NCBI RefSeq assembly: GCF_002252525.1
Contig: NZ_NNRM01000015.1
Location: 1 to 64,000, forward strand
DNA length: 64,000 nt
Origin: Brucella pseudogrignonensis
Lineage (GTDB): Bacteria > Pseudomonadota > Alphaproteobacteria > Rhizobiales > Rhizobiaceae
Direction: 5' to 3'
A program made the position numbers and the translations under genes. Positions within the stretch are counted from its first letter, which is position 1, and each line of letters opens with the position of its first letter. Below are positions 24,382-33,406 of this stretch, one piece after another. The notes beneath the pieces are model-generated. The model saw only the letters and a list, made by a program, of their open reading frames with translations. It was not told the origin of the DNA and searched no databases.

Positions 24382-25230
24382 TTATCGCGAAAGAAAGATC
24401 GGGATTTTCGGATTGGCCAGAATGGTGCGTGTTGCGCTGCCGAAAACGAACTCGGTGATCCGGGACTGCCCATAGGCGCCCATGACCACCAGGTCGGCGC
24501 CAACCTCTTCCGCGCGCGACAGGATCAGATCACCGGCATTGCTGCCTTCCAGGCGGTCAAGCGTCACCCTGATCCCATGGCGCGCGAGATGGAGAGAGAT
24601 ATCGCTTCCGGGGTCCTCCCCCAGAAGCCGCGCGACCTTGGGCTCGGGAACAACGACGACGTGGACGGCGCGAGCGGTGGCCAGGAACGCCATCGAATCG
24701 GCAATGGCGCGGGCCGCTTCCCGGCTGGCATTCCATCCAACCACGATCGTCTCGGGCACGGCGCCATCGCTTTGCCAGAATGTGGGCAAAAGGATCGAAG
24801 GGCGACCGGAGGCGAAGATGATATCCTCCGAGACGGTGAGAGCCGTCTCAGCGCGGTCCGGGTCACGCCCCGTTCCGACGATCGCCAAGGCTGCGTGGCG
24901 GGCGTGCAGCATCAGCGCCTCGCCCGTTTCACCGGAACATATGCGAAGCTCGCAATTCACGCCGGTAGCGGACGCTACATCCGAAAGGAGCCCCCGCAGC
25001 TGCTCTTCGGCGTCATGCCGGCGCCCTTCGAAGGAGGTTATCATGCTGTTGATCGCCTGCCCTCGGGCGAAGCCATGGGAGGGAGTGGCGATTAAATCTT
25101 CCGGCACGAAGGCCACAACGACATGCGCATCCCATGCGCTTGCGAGTGAGACAGCATAATCAATATAAACCCGACAAACAGAAACATCGGCTGTATCGAT
25201 ATAAACGACAATATCTTTTGGCGTCTTCAT
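24382..25230 (-). CDS. Tandem universal stress protein
   Basis: A 282-residue protein made of two Usp domains (about 5-140 and 155-282). The C-terminal domain keeps the ATP-binding pattern G-x2-G-x9-G-S (MGAYGQSRITEFVFGSA), while the N-terminal one is degenerate (GTGRDPDRAE). The start at 25230 follows a strong GAGGGGGG site. A GTCAAC-N4-GATGAT palindrome sits 53 bases upstream, the same distance as before the tetR-phaC operon. Likely a hypoxia or stress-induced ATP-binding regulator. Confidence 0.9.
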   Translation of the reverse strand: MKTPKDIVVYIDTADVSVCRVYIDYAVSLASAWDAHVVVAFVPEDLIATPSHGFARGQAINSMITSFEGRRHDAEEQLRGLLSDVASATGVNCELRICSGETGEALMLHARHAALAIVGTGRDPDRAETALTVSEDIIFASGRPSILLPTFWQSDGAVPETIVVGWNASREAARAIADSMAFLATARAVHVVVVPEPKVARLLGEDPGSDISLHLARHGIRVTLDRLEGSNAGDLILSRAEEVGADLVVMGAYGQSRITEFVFGSATRTILANPKIPIFLSR

Positions 25231-25282
25231 TCCCCCCCTCGTCACCAAACATCAGCTTTACCCTAATGAACATACTCCGTGA

Positions 25283-25298
25283 GTCAACAGCTGATGAT
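25283..25298. promoter_or_regulatory. Regulon palindrome site 1 (before universal stress gene)
   Basis: GTCAACAGCTGATGAT: matches GTCAWC-N4-GWTGAY. It is 53 bases before the start codon at 25230 and thus in or near the promoter of the universal stress gene. Confidence 0.6.
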
Positions 25299-25369
25299 TG
25301 AGAGGGCGAAAATCCTTTTTCTTGTGCCTCACGATTGTGTCAGGGAGTCCGGCGGGCCAGCGTTCAGCC

Positions 25370-25558
25370 TTACCGTGTGCGGGGACGGTGGGCCGCAGGG
25401 TCGTTCTGAGGCGTGATTTCATTCGGGGCTGTGTTTTCCCCTTCCGGCGCGGATCTGGTCTCGTCTGTCTTTTTCAGGGCGCGGCTTGGAGAGAGTTCGT
25501 GCTGTTGCATCCGGCGTTTCTTTCGGACCTCCACGGTGAACGGTGTTGTTTGCTTCAT
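25370..25558 (-). CDS. Small basic unknown protein
   Basis: A 62-residue polar protein (MKQTTPFTVEVRKKRR...), without hydrophobic segments, rich in charged residues and proline. A GGAGG site lies 12 bases before the ATG at 25558. The N-terminal phrase FTVEVRKKRR looks deliberate, whereas the C-terminal half is low complexity. It begins 22 bases after the HdeD gene in the same direction, so it may be its operon partner. No family is recognised. Confidence 0.45.
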   Translation of the reverse strand: MKQTTPFTVEVRKKRRMQQHELSPSRALKKTDETRSAPEGENTAPNEITPQNDPAAHRPRTR

Positions 25559-25580
25559 TGTCGTTTCCAACCTCCGGTTC

Positions 25581-26168
25581 TTATTCGTGATTGCGGTCGA
25601 TCCTGAGGGACCGTCGCAGCGCGAGCGCCAATGCGCTCAGGGCACAGCCGGTCACCATGACGTCGATCGCCAGCAGTGCGCCGATGATCCACAAACTGTT
25701 GACCGGCCAGCCCGCAAGGATGACAAGTGCAACAAGCACCGTCGCGGCGCCGGCCGCCGCGAGCCATAGCCAACCGGAAGCCGGGCGGATCGCCAGACCG
25801 GCGGCAGTCCTGACAATGCCTGCGACGAGCATGCTGAGAGCCATCAGTAGTGTCAGGAAAGTGGATGCCAGGACCGGGTTCCAGAATGTCATCACACCGG
25901 CCGCGACATAAAGCACACCGACAACGAGCAAACCGACAGTTTGGCCCCATCGCTTCATCTGAAATGCGAAGACGATATGCGCCGCACCCGCCAGTAGCAT
26001 CGTGACACCGACAAAGAGGACGGAAACGACCGTGGCCAGCAACAGGTTGGAGAGGGCGACAAGAGCTATCAACACGAGCACGATGCCGGCGACCAGCAGC
26101 CATCGCCATCGCGATCGCAACAGTTGCAGGTCGGCGGCGTCGAGGCTTGCGGTGTAATTGAATATCAT
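25581..26168 (-). CDS. HdeD-family (DUF308) membrane protein
   Basis: A 195-residue protein with six hydrophobic segments arranged as three repeated pairs, matching HdeD/DUF308. The N-terminal cytoplasmic helix LDAADLQLLRSRWRWLLVAG and the C-terminal WPVNSLWIIGALLAIDVMVTG are characteristic. HdeD is linked to acid resistance in Escherichia coli, but its molecular action is unknown. A close paralogue, frameshifted, is at 38243. An AGGAGA site precedes the ATG. Confidence 0.88.
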   Translation of the reverse strand: MIFNYTASLDAADLQLLRSRWRWLLVAGIVLVLIALVALSNLLLATVVSVLFVGVTMLLAGAAHIVFAFQMKRWGQTVGLLVVGVLYVAAGVMTFWNPVLASTFLTLLMALSMLVAGIVRTAAGLAIRPASGWLWLAAAGAATVLVALVILAGWPVNSLWIIGALLAIDVMVTGCALSALALALRRSLRIDRNHE

Positions 26169-26216
26169 AAGTATTCTCCTGCGATAGTTGCGTGAAGAAA
26201 GCTGCTTCGCGTCGTG

Positions 26217-27335
26217 TCAGTTTCCGCCGACGATCTTGCCGGCAAGGACAAACGGGCTGGAAAGGACCGCGCCAGCCGAATTGAATACAAACGCTCCGGC
26301 TTGCCTGAGATTTCGGGGGTCGCTCGTTCCATCCCGGCCCGAAAGCTTCGGATAGTAGGCAGCGAGACCGACGAAACGATTGTGGCGGAAGCTGTCTGAG
26401 GCCTCGATATCCGATATATCGATCACCTGCACATTCGCCCTGCGCGCCGCCTCCTCGATTTTCGGATCCGTCACGTCAATCCTGCCCAGGCGCTGACGTT
26501 CTGTGGATAGAAATTCCGAGACCTTCAGCGCCCTGTCATCCTTGGAAACAAGGATTGTCATCGGCGGGTTCAGTGTCCCGATCGTCGCAAGCTGTGCCTG
26601 GAACACGTCGACATCGATATCGGGCGCCGCAAGCACGACCTGCAGTCGACGGATCGCCGCGTCCTTGCCGGTAAGCCGCAGTTGGCGCACGGCTTCCGTC
26701 GTCAGCCATCCCCCCATGCTGTGGCCGACGAGCGTGATGGGACCCTGGGTCTGTTTGCGCGCCAGGGTGCTGAGCAGATCCGCCAACTGGTCCCGCGAGA
26801 ACGTCACCGCGTCCTTGTCGGCGACGTAGCCGCTCAAAGCGCCTTCGGACGGCCAGGCAAACAGGATCGGGGCGGCATCGACGCCGGCGTCAGCTGTCAT
26901 CTGGGCTATGCGATACACGGCCTCGGTGAAATTGGTGTTGTAGCCATGCACGAACACGCCGACACTCGGCGGTTTGCCGTTGTGTTTACGCGTGACTTCC
27001 GCCTCGAATGTCGCCGCGTCGAGAATGTGCTGGTCGACGGTGACAAAATCCGTCTTCGGGTTCGGCTTCGATTTCGGCCATTCGACATTGCCCGTCTTGT
27101 GACCTGGCGGGATGGAGACCCTGTAGCGGATATAGCTAACCTCGCGGCTACGACCCGACGTGTAGATACCGTTCTCATCACGCTTGCGCGTGGTCGCCAC
27201 ATAAACCGTCGTGAGCTTGGCCCCCGGAACGGCTTCGGCCCTCTGGGCGAGCAGTTCCGGGCCGGGGCGGCCGGCACAGGCTGCAAGCAGGCTTGTGAGA
27301 AGAAGTAGCGTAAGGCGTAGACTGAATTCACGCAT
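26217..27335 (-). CDS. Alpha/beta-hydrolase lipoprotein (DUF900)
   Basis: A 372-residue protein with a lipoprotein signal (lipobox LLAAC, cysteine at about residue 20), placing it on a membrane facing the periplasm. The DUF900 hydrolase has TVYVATTRKRD, VGVFVHGYNTNF (oxyanion region), the nucleophile elbow GHSMGGW and a likely acid in SKDDRAL. The substrate is unknown; family members act as esterase/lipase-like enzymes. The start at 27335 gives a proper signal peptide; the longer frame does not. Confidence 0.85.
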   Translation of the reverse strand: MREFSLRLTLLLLTSLLAACAGRPGPELLAQRAEAVPGAKLTTVYVATTRKRDENGIYTSGRSREVSYIRYRVSIPPGHKTGNVEWPKSKPNPKTDFVTVDQHILDAATFEAEVTRKHNGKPPSVGVFVHGYNTNFTEAVYRIAQMTADAGVDAAPILFAWPSEGALSGYVADKDAVTFSRDQLADLLSTLARKQTQGPITLVGHSMGGWLTTEAVRQLRLTGKDAAIRRLQVVLAAPDIDVDVFQAQLATIGTLNPPMTILVSKDDRALKVSEFLSTERQRLGRIDVTDPKIEEAARRANVQVIDISDIEASDSFRHNRFVGLAAYYPKLSGRDGTSDPRNLRQAGAFVFNSAGAVLSSPFVLAGKIVGGN

Positions 27336-27453
27336 TGACTGAACCGATTTCTTACTTATGCATTCGAAGCATCGCGCTCTCGATATGACAGAGTTCACCC
27401 TGTCGCCGCGCGAGCGGCGACCCCGACTTAGTTTGCATCAGCCCGCCTTCTGG

Positions 27454-28227
27454 CTAGGCCGTGATGTGGAAACCGTTGTCGGCGTATACCACCGACCCCG
27501 ACAGAGGCGTTGCCGCCTCGCTTGCCAGGAATGCGGCGATACGCCCAACCTCAGCGATGCTCACGAGGCGTCGCGATGGTGTTCTCTCACGCACCGTGTC
27601 GATGAGCTCATCGAAACGCTCGATTCCGGAAGCTGCCCTGGTGGCGATCGGCCCGGTGGACAGGCAATGGACGCGGATGTCCCGCGCTGCGAGATCGGCG
27701 GCCAGGTAGCGTACGCTTGCTTCCAGGGCCGCCTTCACCGGTCCCATCAGATTGTAGTTGTCGACGACGCGCTCAGCCCCGAAAAAGCTGACGGTTATCA
27801 AGGATCCGCCTTCCTTCATCAGCGGGGCGGCGAGCCGCGCCATTCGGATAAAGGAATGGCACGATATATCCATGGCCTGCGCGAAACCGTCAGCGGAGCA
27901 GTTGACGATGCTCGTCTGCAAGTCCTGTCGTGGCGCGAAGGCGATCGAATGAAGCAAGAAATCGAGGCGGCCCCATTCATTTGCTATGGTGTCGAAAACC
28001 GCCTCGAGCTGCCCATCAATGCGAACGTCACAGGGCATGAACAGCGACGCGCCCAGGGCATCGGCGACCGGGCGTACGAACGGGACAGCCTTATCGTTGA
28101 GATAGGTGACCGCCAGATCGGCGCCGGCAGCCTTGAACGCGGTTGCACAGCCGGCTGCGATGGAGGAATCGTTGGCGATGCCGACGACGAGGCCACGTCT
28201 TCCGAATATATCAACGATCGCAGCCAT
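27454..28227 (-). CDS. fabI: Enoyl-ACP reductase, FabI type
   Basis: A 257-residue NAD(P)H-dependent reductase for the last step of fatty-acid elongation. The cofactor-binding region has the FabI form GIANDSSIAAGCA, the dinucleotide acidic contact follows in CDVRIDG, and the catalytic Y-x6-K is YNLMGPVK in the phrase GAERVVDNYNLMGPVKAALE. It is last in the tetR-phaC-maoC/pta-ackA-fabI operon (3 bases after ackA). As an extra FabI in a non-fatty-acid operon, it may serve a stress form of lipid synthesis or a 3-hydroxyacyl pool for polymer synthesis. Confidence 0.92.
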   Translation of the reverse strand: MAAIVDIFGRRGLVVGIANDSSIAAGCATAFKAAGADLAVTYLNDKAVPFVRPVADALGASLFMPCDVRIDGQLEAVFDTIANEWGRLDFLLHSIAFAPRQDLQTSIVNCSADGFAQAMDISCHSFIRMARLAAPLMKEGGSLITVSFFGAERVVDNYNLMGPVKAALEASVRYLAADLAARDIRVHCLSTGPIATRAASGIERFDELIDTVRERTPSRRLVSIAEVGRIAAFLASEAATPLSGSVVYADNGFHITA

Positions 28228-28230
28228 CGC

Positions 28231-29406
28231 TCAGCCTCCCGAGATTCTCAAGGCGTCAGTGGCGATCACCTGCTCCTCATCGGTCGGGATGACAAGGACG
28301 GTAAGACGACTGGCAGGACTGCTGATGACGGGACCGCTCCCGGCGTTCGCTCCAGGATCGAGATCAATGCCGAGCCACATCAGCCGGGTGCAGATATCAG
28401 CTCTGATCGTCGGCTGATGCTCGCCGATCCCGGCGGTGAATACGAGAGTGTCGAGGCCGCCCAGCGTCGAGGCAAGCCGGGCAATCTCACCGGCGACCCT
28501 GAAGGTGAACAGCTCGATTGCTTCCTTGGCTTGCTGCTCATCACTCTCCAGAAGCACGCGGCTGTCGGCGCTGATGCCGGAAGCGCCCAGCAGACCCGAA
28601 CGGTGATAGAGGAGATCCTCGATTTCGCCAGGATCTCGCCCGGCCTTTAAGAGGTGTATGACCACGCCGGCGTCGAGCGCCCCGCAGCGCGTCGCCATCG
28701 GTACGCCGTCCAGCGTTGAGAAACCCATGCTGGTGTCGCGGCTGACGCAGTTGTGCATCGCGCAAAGACTGGCGCCGGAACCGAGATGGGCGACGATGAC
28801 CTTGCCCGCCGCCTGCTCCGGCCATTTGCTGATAAGCTGGTTGGCAATCGATCGATAAGAAAGGCCGTGGAAGCCATAGCGTTTGATACCCTCTTCGTAG
28901 AGCTGCCGCGGCAGGGCGAAGCGGCGGACGACGTCGGCATGCGAGCGGTGGAAAGCCGTGTCGAAGGAGGCGGTCTGCCTGATTTCTGGCCGAAGGCGCG
29001 CGATCGCCCGGACAAGGCGCAGCGCCTGGGGCTGATGAAGCGGCGCAAGCGGTATCAGCGCTTCCATCTGCGACATCGCCTGATCGTTGATGAGCACCGG
29101 TCCGTCAAACAGGTCACCGCCGTGCACAACGCGGTGGCCGATAGCGGCGATGCCGGATAAATCATAGTGCCAGGACAGCCGGTCGAACGCTTCGCGCAAG
29201 ACCTCGTCCAGTTCTTCCTCCGCTTTGGCTTCCAGCTCAACATCGAAGCGATCCGGGCCTTCGGAAAGCTCGAAGCGCAACGGGGCCTTGCGGAAATCGA
29301 TCATTCCCTTGCCGATTCGCGTGAGGCCACCGCCTTCAACGGCGAACAGGCCGATCTTGACCGTGGAGGAGCCGGCATTGAAGGTGACAAGCAGTTGCTG
29401 GCTCAT
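28231..29406 (-). CDS. ackA: Acetate kinase
   Basis: A 391-residue ASKHA kinase converting acetyl phosphate and ADP to acetate and ATP. Motifs seen: FNAGSSTVKIGLF (phosphate 1), GHRVVHGGD, DTAFH, YGFHGLSYRSIA, AHLGSGASLCA and FTAGIGEHQP. It overlaps the MaoC-Pta gene by 4 bases. Together with phosphoketolase and Pta it gives substrate-level ATP synthesis. Confidence 0.94.
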   Translation of the reverse strand: MSQQLLVTFNAGSSTVKIGLFAVEGGGLTRIGKGMIDFRKAPLRFELSEGPDRFDVELEAKAEEELDEVLREAFDRLSWHYDLSGIAAIGHRVVHGGDLFDGPVLINDQAMSQMEALIPLAPLHQPQALRLVRAIARLRPEIRQTASFDTAFHRSHADVVRRFALPRQLYEEGIKRYGFHGLSYRSIANQLISKWPEQAAGKVIVAHLGSGASLCAMHNCVSRDTSMGFSTLDGVPMATRCGALDAGVVIHLLKAGRDPGEIEDLLYHRSGLLGASGISADSRVLLESDEQQAKEAIELFTFRVAGEIARLASTLGGLDTLVFTAGIGEHQPTIRADICTRLMWLGIDLDPGANAGSGPVISSPASRLTVLVIPTDEEQVIATDALRISGG

Positions 29407-30815
29407 GAGATGGCCCCCGTTCCGGGTACCTGATTGCGGGCGACGAGCAGTCTTGCGAGCGTTGCCGAGGCGATGCGCGCCGAAAGCGGATCGGAGCGGC
29501 TGGTCAGCACGATCGGCACGCGCGCGCCGAGCACGATGCCGGCCGCGGTCGCCCCCGCGAAATAAATCAGTTGCTTGGCGAGCATGTTGCCAGCCTCAAG
29601 GTCCGGCACGAGCAGGATGTCGGCCTCGCCCGCGACGGGAGAGACAATGCCCTTCGTCTTCGCCGCATCGAGATCGATGGCATTGTCGAAGGCAAGCGGG
29701 CCATCGACACGTCCACCGATGATCTGGCCACGCGCCGCCATGACGGTCAGCGCCGCGGCGTCAAGGGTGGATGGCATCTTCGCGTTGACGGTCTCGACTG
29801 CTGCGAGCACCGCCACGCGCGGCTCTTTGACGCCAAGAGCTAGAAGAAGGTCGATAGCGTTCTGGCAGATGTCGCGTTTCTGGTCGAGCGTCGGCTGGAT
29901 GTTGATCGCAGCGTCGGTGACGATCAGCGGCTTGCCATAGGCCGGGACGTCGAAGGCGAAGACGTGGCTGACGCGCCGCTCCGTTCTGAGACCGGACCCG
30001 GTGGCGAGGACGGCGCCCAGAAGCTCGTCGGTATGCAGGCTGCCCTTGACCAGAACCGAAACCGTACCGCCGACCGCGAGTTCCACGGCGCGCGCGGCTG
30101 CCGCATGGCTGTGCGCAACGTCCTCGATCGCCATGTCGCCGAGATCGATCCCTGAGGCTTCGGCGGCTGCGCGAATCTTCGCCTCCGGCCCGACCAGCAG
30201 CGGGTCGAACAGGCCCTGTTGGCGGACCTCGACCGCAGCCAGGATTGCTCCGGCGGAGCACGGGTGTACAATGGCGGCCCGAACCGGGGGGAGACTACGA
30301 GCTTCGGCAACAAAAGCCTCATATCGGCTTGCTCGCCCTGTATCCTGCAATGCGACGGAGGAGGGTGTTGCGGTCCATTCGACCGACTTGTCGGGCGCGA
30401 TCACCATGGCCTTACCGGTCAGGACAAGTTCCGCTTTCTGATTTGCGCAGATCGTCTCCAGTGCAACAGTGCGATTGTCCGGGTTTTTCTGCACCACCCG
30501 CACGGTTGCCGTGATCGTGTCGCCGGCGGCGACCGGCTTCACGAAACGGAAATCCTGTCCCAGATAGATCGTCCCTGGCCCCGGAAGCCTTGTGCCGATC
30601 ACCAGAGAGACCAGCGCGCCTGTCCAAAGCCCGTTGGCAACGATATCGTTGAAGAACGTCGTTGCCTCCGCTGCCCCGTCACCAACTGCCGGCCTTTTGC
30701 CGAGCATCGCTGCCAGCAGATCGATGTCGGTATCACCTGCCACCCGTGTGAGGCTTGCGGTATCGCCGACCTGTAAATCGGCGAAGGTATGATTTGTCAG
30801 TAATTTTTCCGCCAT
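29403..30815 (-). CDS. MaoC-like hydratase / phosphate acetyl(butyryl)transferase fusion
   Basis: A 470-residue two-domain protein. Residues about 1-145 are a MaoC-type hotdog domain (SLTRVAGDTDIDLLAAMLG, then GTRLPGPGTIYLGQDFRF), and about 165-470 a PTA_PTB domain (HPCSAGAILAAVEV, KGSLHTDELLGAVL, VTDAAINIQPTL, IVLTSRSDP). The transferase half interconverts acetyl-CoA and acetyl phosphate and is paired with ackA. The hydratase half may act on short enoyl-CoAs linked to polyhydroxybutyrate. The start at 30815 excludes unrelated upstream residues; phaC ends 7 bases before. Confidence 0.92.
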   Translation of the reverse strand: MAEKLLTNHTFADLQVGDTASLTRVAGDTDIDLLAAMLGKRPAVGDGAAEATTFFNDIVANGLWTGALVSLVIGTRLPGPGTIYLGQDFRFVKPVAAGDTITATVRVVQKNPDNRTVALETICANQKAELVLTGKAMVIAPDKSVEWTATPSSVALQDTGRASRYEAFVAEARSLPPVRAAIVHPCSAGAILAAVEVRQQGLFDPLLVGPEAKIRAAAEASGIDLGDMAIEDVAHSHAAAARAVELAVGGTVSVLVKGSLHTDELLGAVLATGSGLRTERRVSHVFAFDVPAYGKPLIVTDAAINIQPTLDQKRDICQNAIDLLLALGVKEPRVAVLAAVETVNAKMPSTLDAAALTVMAARGQIIGGRVDGPLAFDNAIDLDAAKTKGIVSPVAGEADILLVPDLEAGNMLAKQLIYFAGATAAGIVLGARVPIVLTSRSDPLSARIASATLARLLVARNQVPGTGAIS

Positions 30816-30822
30816 CGCACTC

Positions 30823-32604
30823 TCACTTCTGGAACACGTAGGCACCGGGCGCTTCTGCAATGGCAGGAAAACCCCTCTCGGCGGCACCAAGCTGAGGCGG
30901 GGCTACACGAACCTTGCCTGAATGTGTAGCCAGCCACGGCAGCCACGCCTCCCACCAGGAACCGCCCCTCTCCTCTGCCTCTGCTGCCCATTCGTCGGGT
31001 CCGAGGCAGATGTCGGCTGCCAGCCTGGTCGCGATGCGATAGCGGCGACCGCGATGGCCCGGCTCGCTGACAATGCCTGCGTTGTGCCCGCCGCTGGCGA
31101 GAACGAAGGTAACATCGGTATCGGCTAGCTGGTGGATCTTGTAGACCGATCTCCATGGCGCGACATGATCGCGTTCCGTTCCCACGACGAACATCGGCAC
31201 GCGGATATTCTGCAGCGCCGCCGGACGGCCATCGATGATGAAGCGGCCGGATGCAAGCTCGTTGTCCAGGTAGAGACGCTGGAGGTATTCGGCATGCATG
31301 CGGTAAGGCATGCGCGTGGAATCGGCATTCCAGGCCATAAGGTCGTTCATCGGCGTGCGTTCGCCCATGAGATAGTCGTGGACCAGTCGCGACCAGACGA
31401 GGTCATTGCTCTTCAGGATTTGAAAGGCGCCGGCCATCTGGCTCGCCGACAGATAGCCCCGATCCCACATCATGCTTTCAAGAAAATGCATCTGGCTCGG
31501 ATCGATGAACAGCGCCAGTTCGCCGGGTTCGGAAAAATCCGTCTGGGCTGCGAAAAGGGTGAGCGTTGCCAGCCTCCCGTCGCCGGCGCGCCCCATCGCA
31601 GCCGCCGCCATCGCGAGAAGCGTACCGCCTAGACAATAGCCAGTGGCGTGGATCTTGCTGTCGGGAACGATGGCGGCGATCACGTCGAGCGCGGCCATGA
31701 CACCCAAACGGCGATAATCGTCCAGCGTCAGATCGCGATCGTCTGCCCCAGGGTTTCGCCAGGAAACGGCAAACACCGTGTGCCCCTGCCCGACCAGATA
31801 GCGTACCAGGGAGTTCTCCGGCGACAGGTCAAGGATGTAGTATTTCATGATCCAGGCCGGCACGATCAGCACCGGCTCCGCCACCACGGTGTTGGTCGTG
31901 GGGCTGTACTGGATCAGTTCGATCAGATGGTTTCGGAAGATGACCTTGCCGGGAGTGATCGCGACATCCCGGCCCGGTGCGAACCCTTCCGCACCGACGG
32001 GCGGGCGGCCGCCTGCAAGCCTGTTCACATCTTCGAACCAGTTCTGGAACCCCGAGAGGAAGTTTGCCCCTCCAGTGGTGATGGTTTTGTTGATCACCTC
32101 GGGATTAGTGAACGGGTTGTTGGAGGGCGAGAACATGTCGAGCACTTGCCGCGCGGCGAAGGAGACCACGTCCTCGTGGTGAGGAGCGACGCCCGGCACC
32201 TCCCGCGTCGCATTGTGCCACCACTGCTGGGCGAGCAGGAACGCCTGGGCATAGGCCGCAAAGGGGAGTCCCTTCCACGCCTCCCCGGTGAAGCGGTAGT
32301 CGCCCGGCAAGGACTCGATGCAGGATGGAGTGTCGTCACCGAGACTGGCGGCGCAGAGATAGCCCGACAGCCGGGCGCTTTTCCGCACCCCCTTGTCGAT
32401 AAGCTCCAGACGCTTCCCCGGCGCCGAGGCCAGATGAATCGACCAGTCGAACAATGCTAGCGCCAGCGCCGCGGGCGAAAGCCCGCCGGTGATCCGCGCG
32501 CTCCAGGCTTCGCGCATCCGATCAATGGCGCGGAAGGCCTCCGTGCCGAGAGTATCGTGAGGGACATCTGCCGCCCTCATTCCTGACCTGCTCAAATCAT
32601 TCAT
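30823..32604 (-). CDS. phaC: Class I poly(3-hydroxyalkanoate) synthase
   Basis: A 593-residue synthase that polymerises 3-hydroxyacyl-CoA at the granule surface. The nucleophile is Cys324 in GYCLGGT, with Asp in GTERDHVAPW and His in SGGHNAGIV completing the triad. The N-terminal domain and PAWIMKYYILDLSPENSLV, WRNP motifs are typical of class I. The start at 32604 overlaps the tetR stop by one base. It is unusual in being joined to pta-ackA-fabI; the reductase and thiolase lie at 60-62 kb. Confidence 0.95.
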   Translation of the reverse strand: MNDLSRSGMRAADVPHDTLGTEAFRAIDRMREAWSARITGGLSPAALALALFDWSIHLASAPGKRLELIDKGVRKSARLSGYLCAASLGDDTPSCIESLPGDYRFTGEAWKGLPFAAYAQAFLLAQQWWHNATREVPGVAPHHEDVVSFAARQVLDMFSPSNNPFTNPEVINKTITTGGANFLSGFQNWFEDVNRLAGGRPPVGAEGFAPGRDVAITPGKVIFRNHLIELIQYSPTTNTVVAEPVLIVPAWIMKYYILDLSPENSLVRYLVGQGHTVFAVSWRNPGADDRDLTLDDYRRLGVMAALDVIAAIVPDSKIHATGYCLGGTLLAMAAAAMGRAGDGRLATLTLFAAQTDFSEPGELALFIDPSQMHFLESMMWDRGYLSASQMAGAFQILKSNDLVWSRLVHDYLMGERTPMNDLMAWNADSTRMPYRMHAEYLQRLYLDNELASGRFIIDGRPAALQNIRVPMFVVGTERDHVAPWRSVYKIHQLADTDVTFVLASGGHNAGIVSEPGHRGRRYRIATRLAADICLGPDEWAAEAEERGGSWWEAWLPWLATHSGKVRVAPPQLGAAERGFPAIAEAPGAYVFQK

Positions 32605-33218
32605 TATGTCTCCCGACTGATCGGCACGGTGGCCCTCATGGTCTGGCATTCCTTGTCTTCGTTCATGATGAACTCGACAATCTGGGAGACCAGAGCCATC
32701 AGTTCACGATCACTTCCGCTCTTCTGGAGGGCTGGTGTGCCGATGACGTCACGAAGAATACTGACCCCGGCCAGAAACGCGGCGACCATTGACGCGCGCC
32801 GCTCGGACATGAGCGGGCATTTGGAAGCGAACGGCTTGACGAACCCGTCGTCGATGAGCTCACGAAAAACACGCGATGCCTCTGGACTGGAAAAAGATCG
32901 CGCGAGGATGTCAAAAGGCCGGATTTCGTTGGCGCCCTTCTCAGCGAGGATGTCTTGCGCGAGCGTCATATGCAACTCGCTCGCCTCGCCGACGAGCCAG
33001 GCCTCCGGTTGAAGTATCGCCTTGACTGCTGCCCGGAACAGCTCTTCCTTCGAACCGAAGGAACGATGAACATAGGCCATGTCGACACCGACATCGGCGG
33101 CAATGTCTCGCAACCCGGTTTCCTCATAGGAGTGGGTGGAGAAGCGAAGTATCGCGGCTTTCAGGATGCGCTCACGGGTGGTGTCTTCCGGGACGGGCCG
33201 GATCATTCGGTTGGGCAT
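32604..33218 (-). CDS. TetR-family regulator heading the phaC operon
   Basis: A 204-residue regulator. The HTH is in residues about 15-60 (TRERILKAAILRFSTHSYEETGLRDIAADVGVDMAYVHRSFGSKEELF), with a variable ligand-binding C-terminal part. It is the first gene of the tetR-phaC-maoC/pta-ackA-fabI operon, so it probably represses its own operon. The chosen start gives a normal TetR N-terminus. A GTCAAC-N4-GATGAC palindrome is 50 bases upstream, but that site also occurs before unrelated genes, so it is likely bound by another regulator. Confidence 0.9.
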   Translation of the reverse strand: MPNRMIRPVPEDTTRERILKAAILRFSTHSYEETGLRDIAADVGVDMAYVHRSFGSKEELFRAAVKAILQPEAWLVGEASELHMTLAQDILAEKGANEIRPFDILARSFSSPEASRVFRELIDDGFVKPFASKCPLMSERRASMVAAFLAGVSILRDVIGTPALQKSGSDRELMALVSQIVEFIMNEDKECQTMRATVPISRET

Positions 33219-33267
33219 AATTTCTCCAAATAAACGGTTGTCCAGTCTATCGGCGCAACGAAAGGCA

Positions 33268-33283
33268 GTCAACAGCCGATGAC
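33268..33283. promoter_or_regulatory. Regulon palindrome site 2 (before tetR-phaC-pta-ackA-fabI)
   Basis: GTCAACAGCCGATGAC: matches GTCAWC-N4-GWTGAY with both outer bases paired. It is 50 bases before the start codon at 33218, in the only long gap of this operon's upstream region. Confidence 0.6.
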
Positions 33284-33406
33284 CGACGCTGTGATGTGCT
33301 CTTCGTTTCGCGTTTTTTCACAAACTCGGAGTAATCGCGCCAAATTACCTTGAGAGAGGAGCGCTTGATCGCGAGTCATTTAAAATGTTCAAACCCTTGC
33401 TTTCGT

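Noticed and set aside
27358-28650. 430-codon open frame on +
   Set aside because: Mirror of fabI and ackA, both of which have complete active-site motifs on minus.
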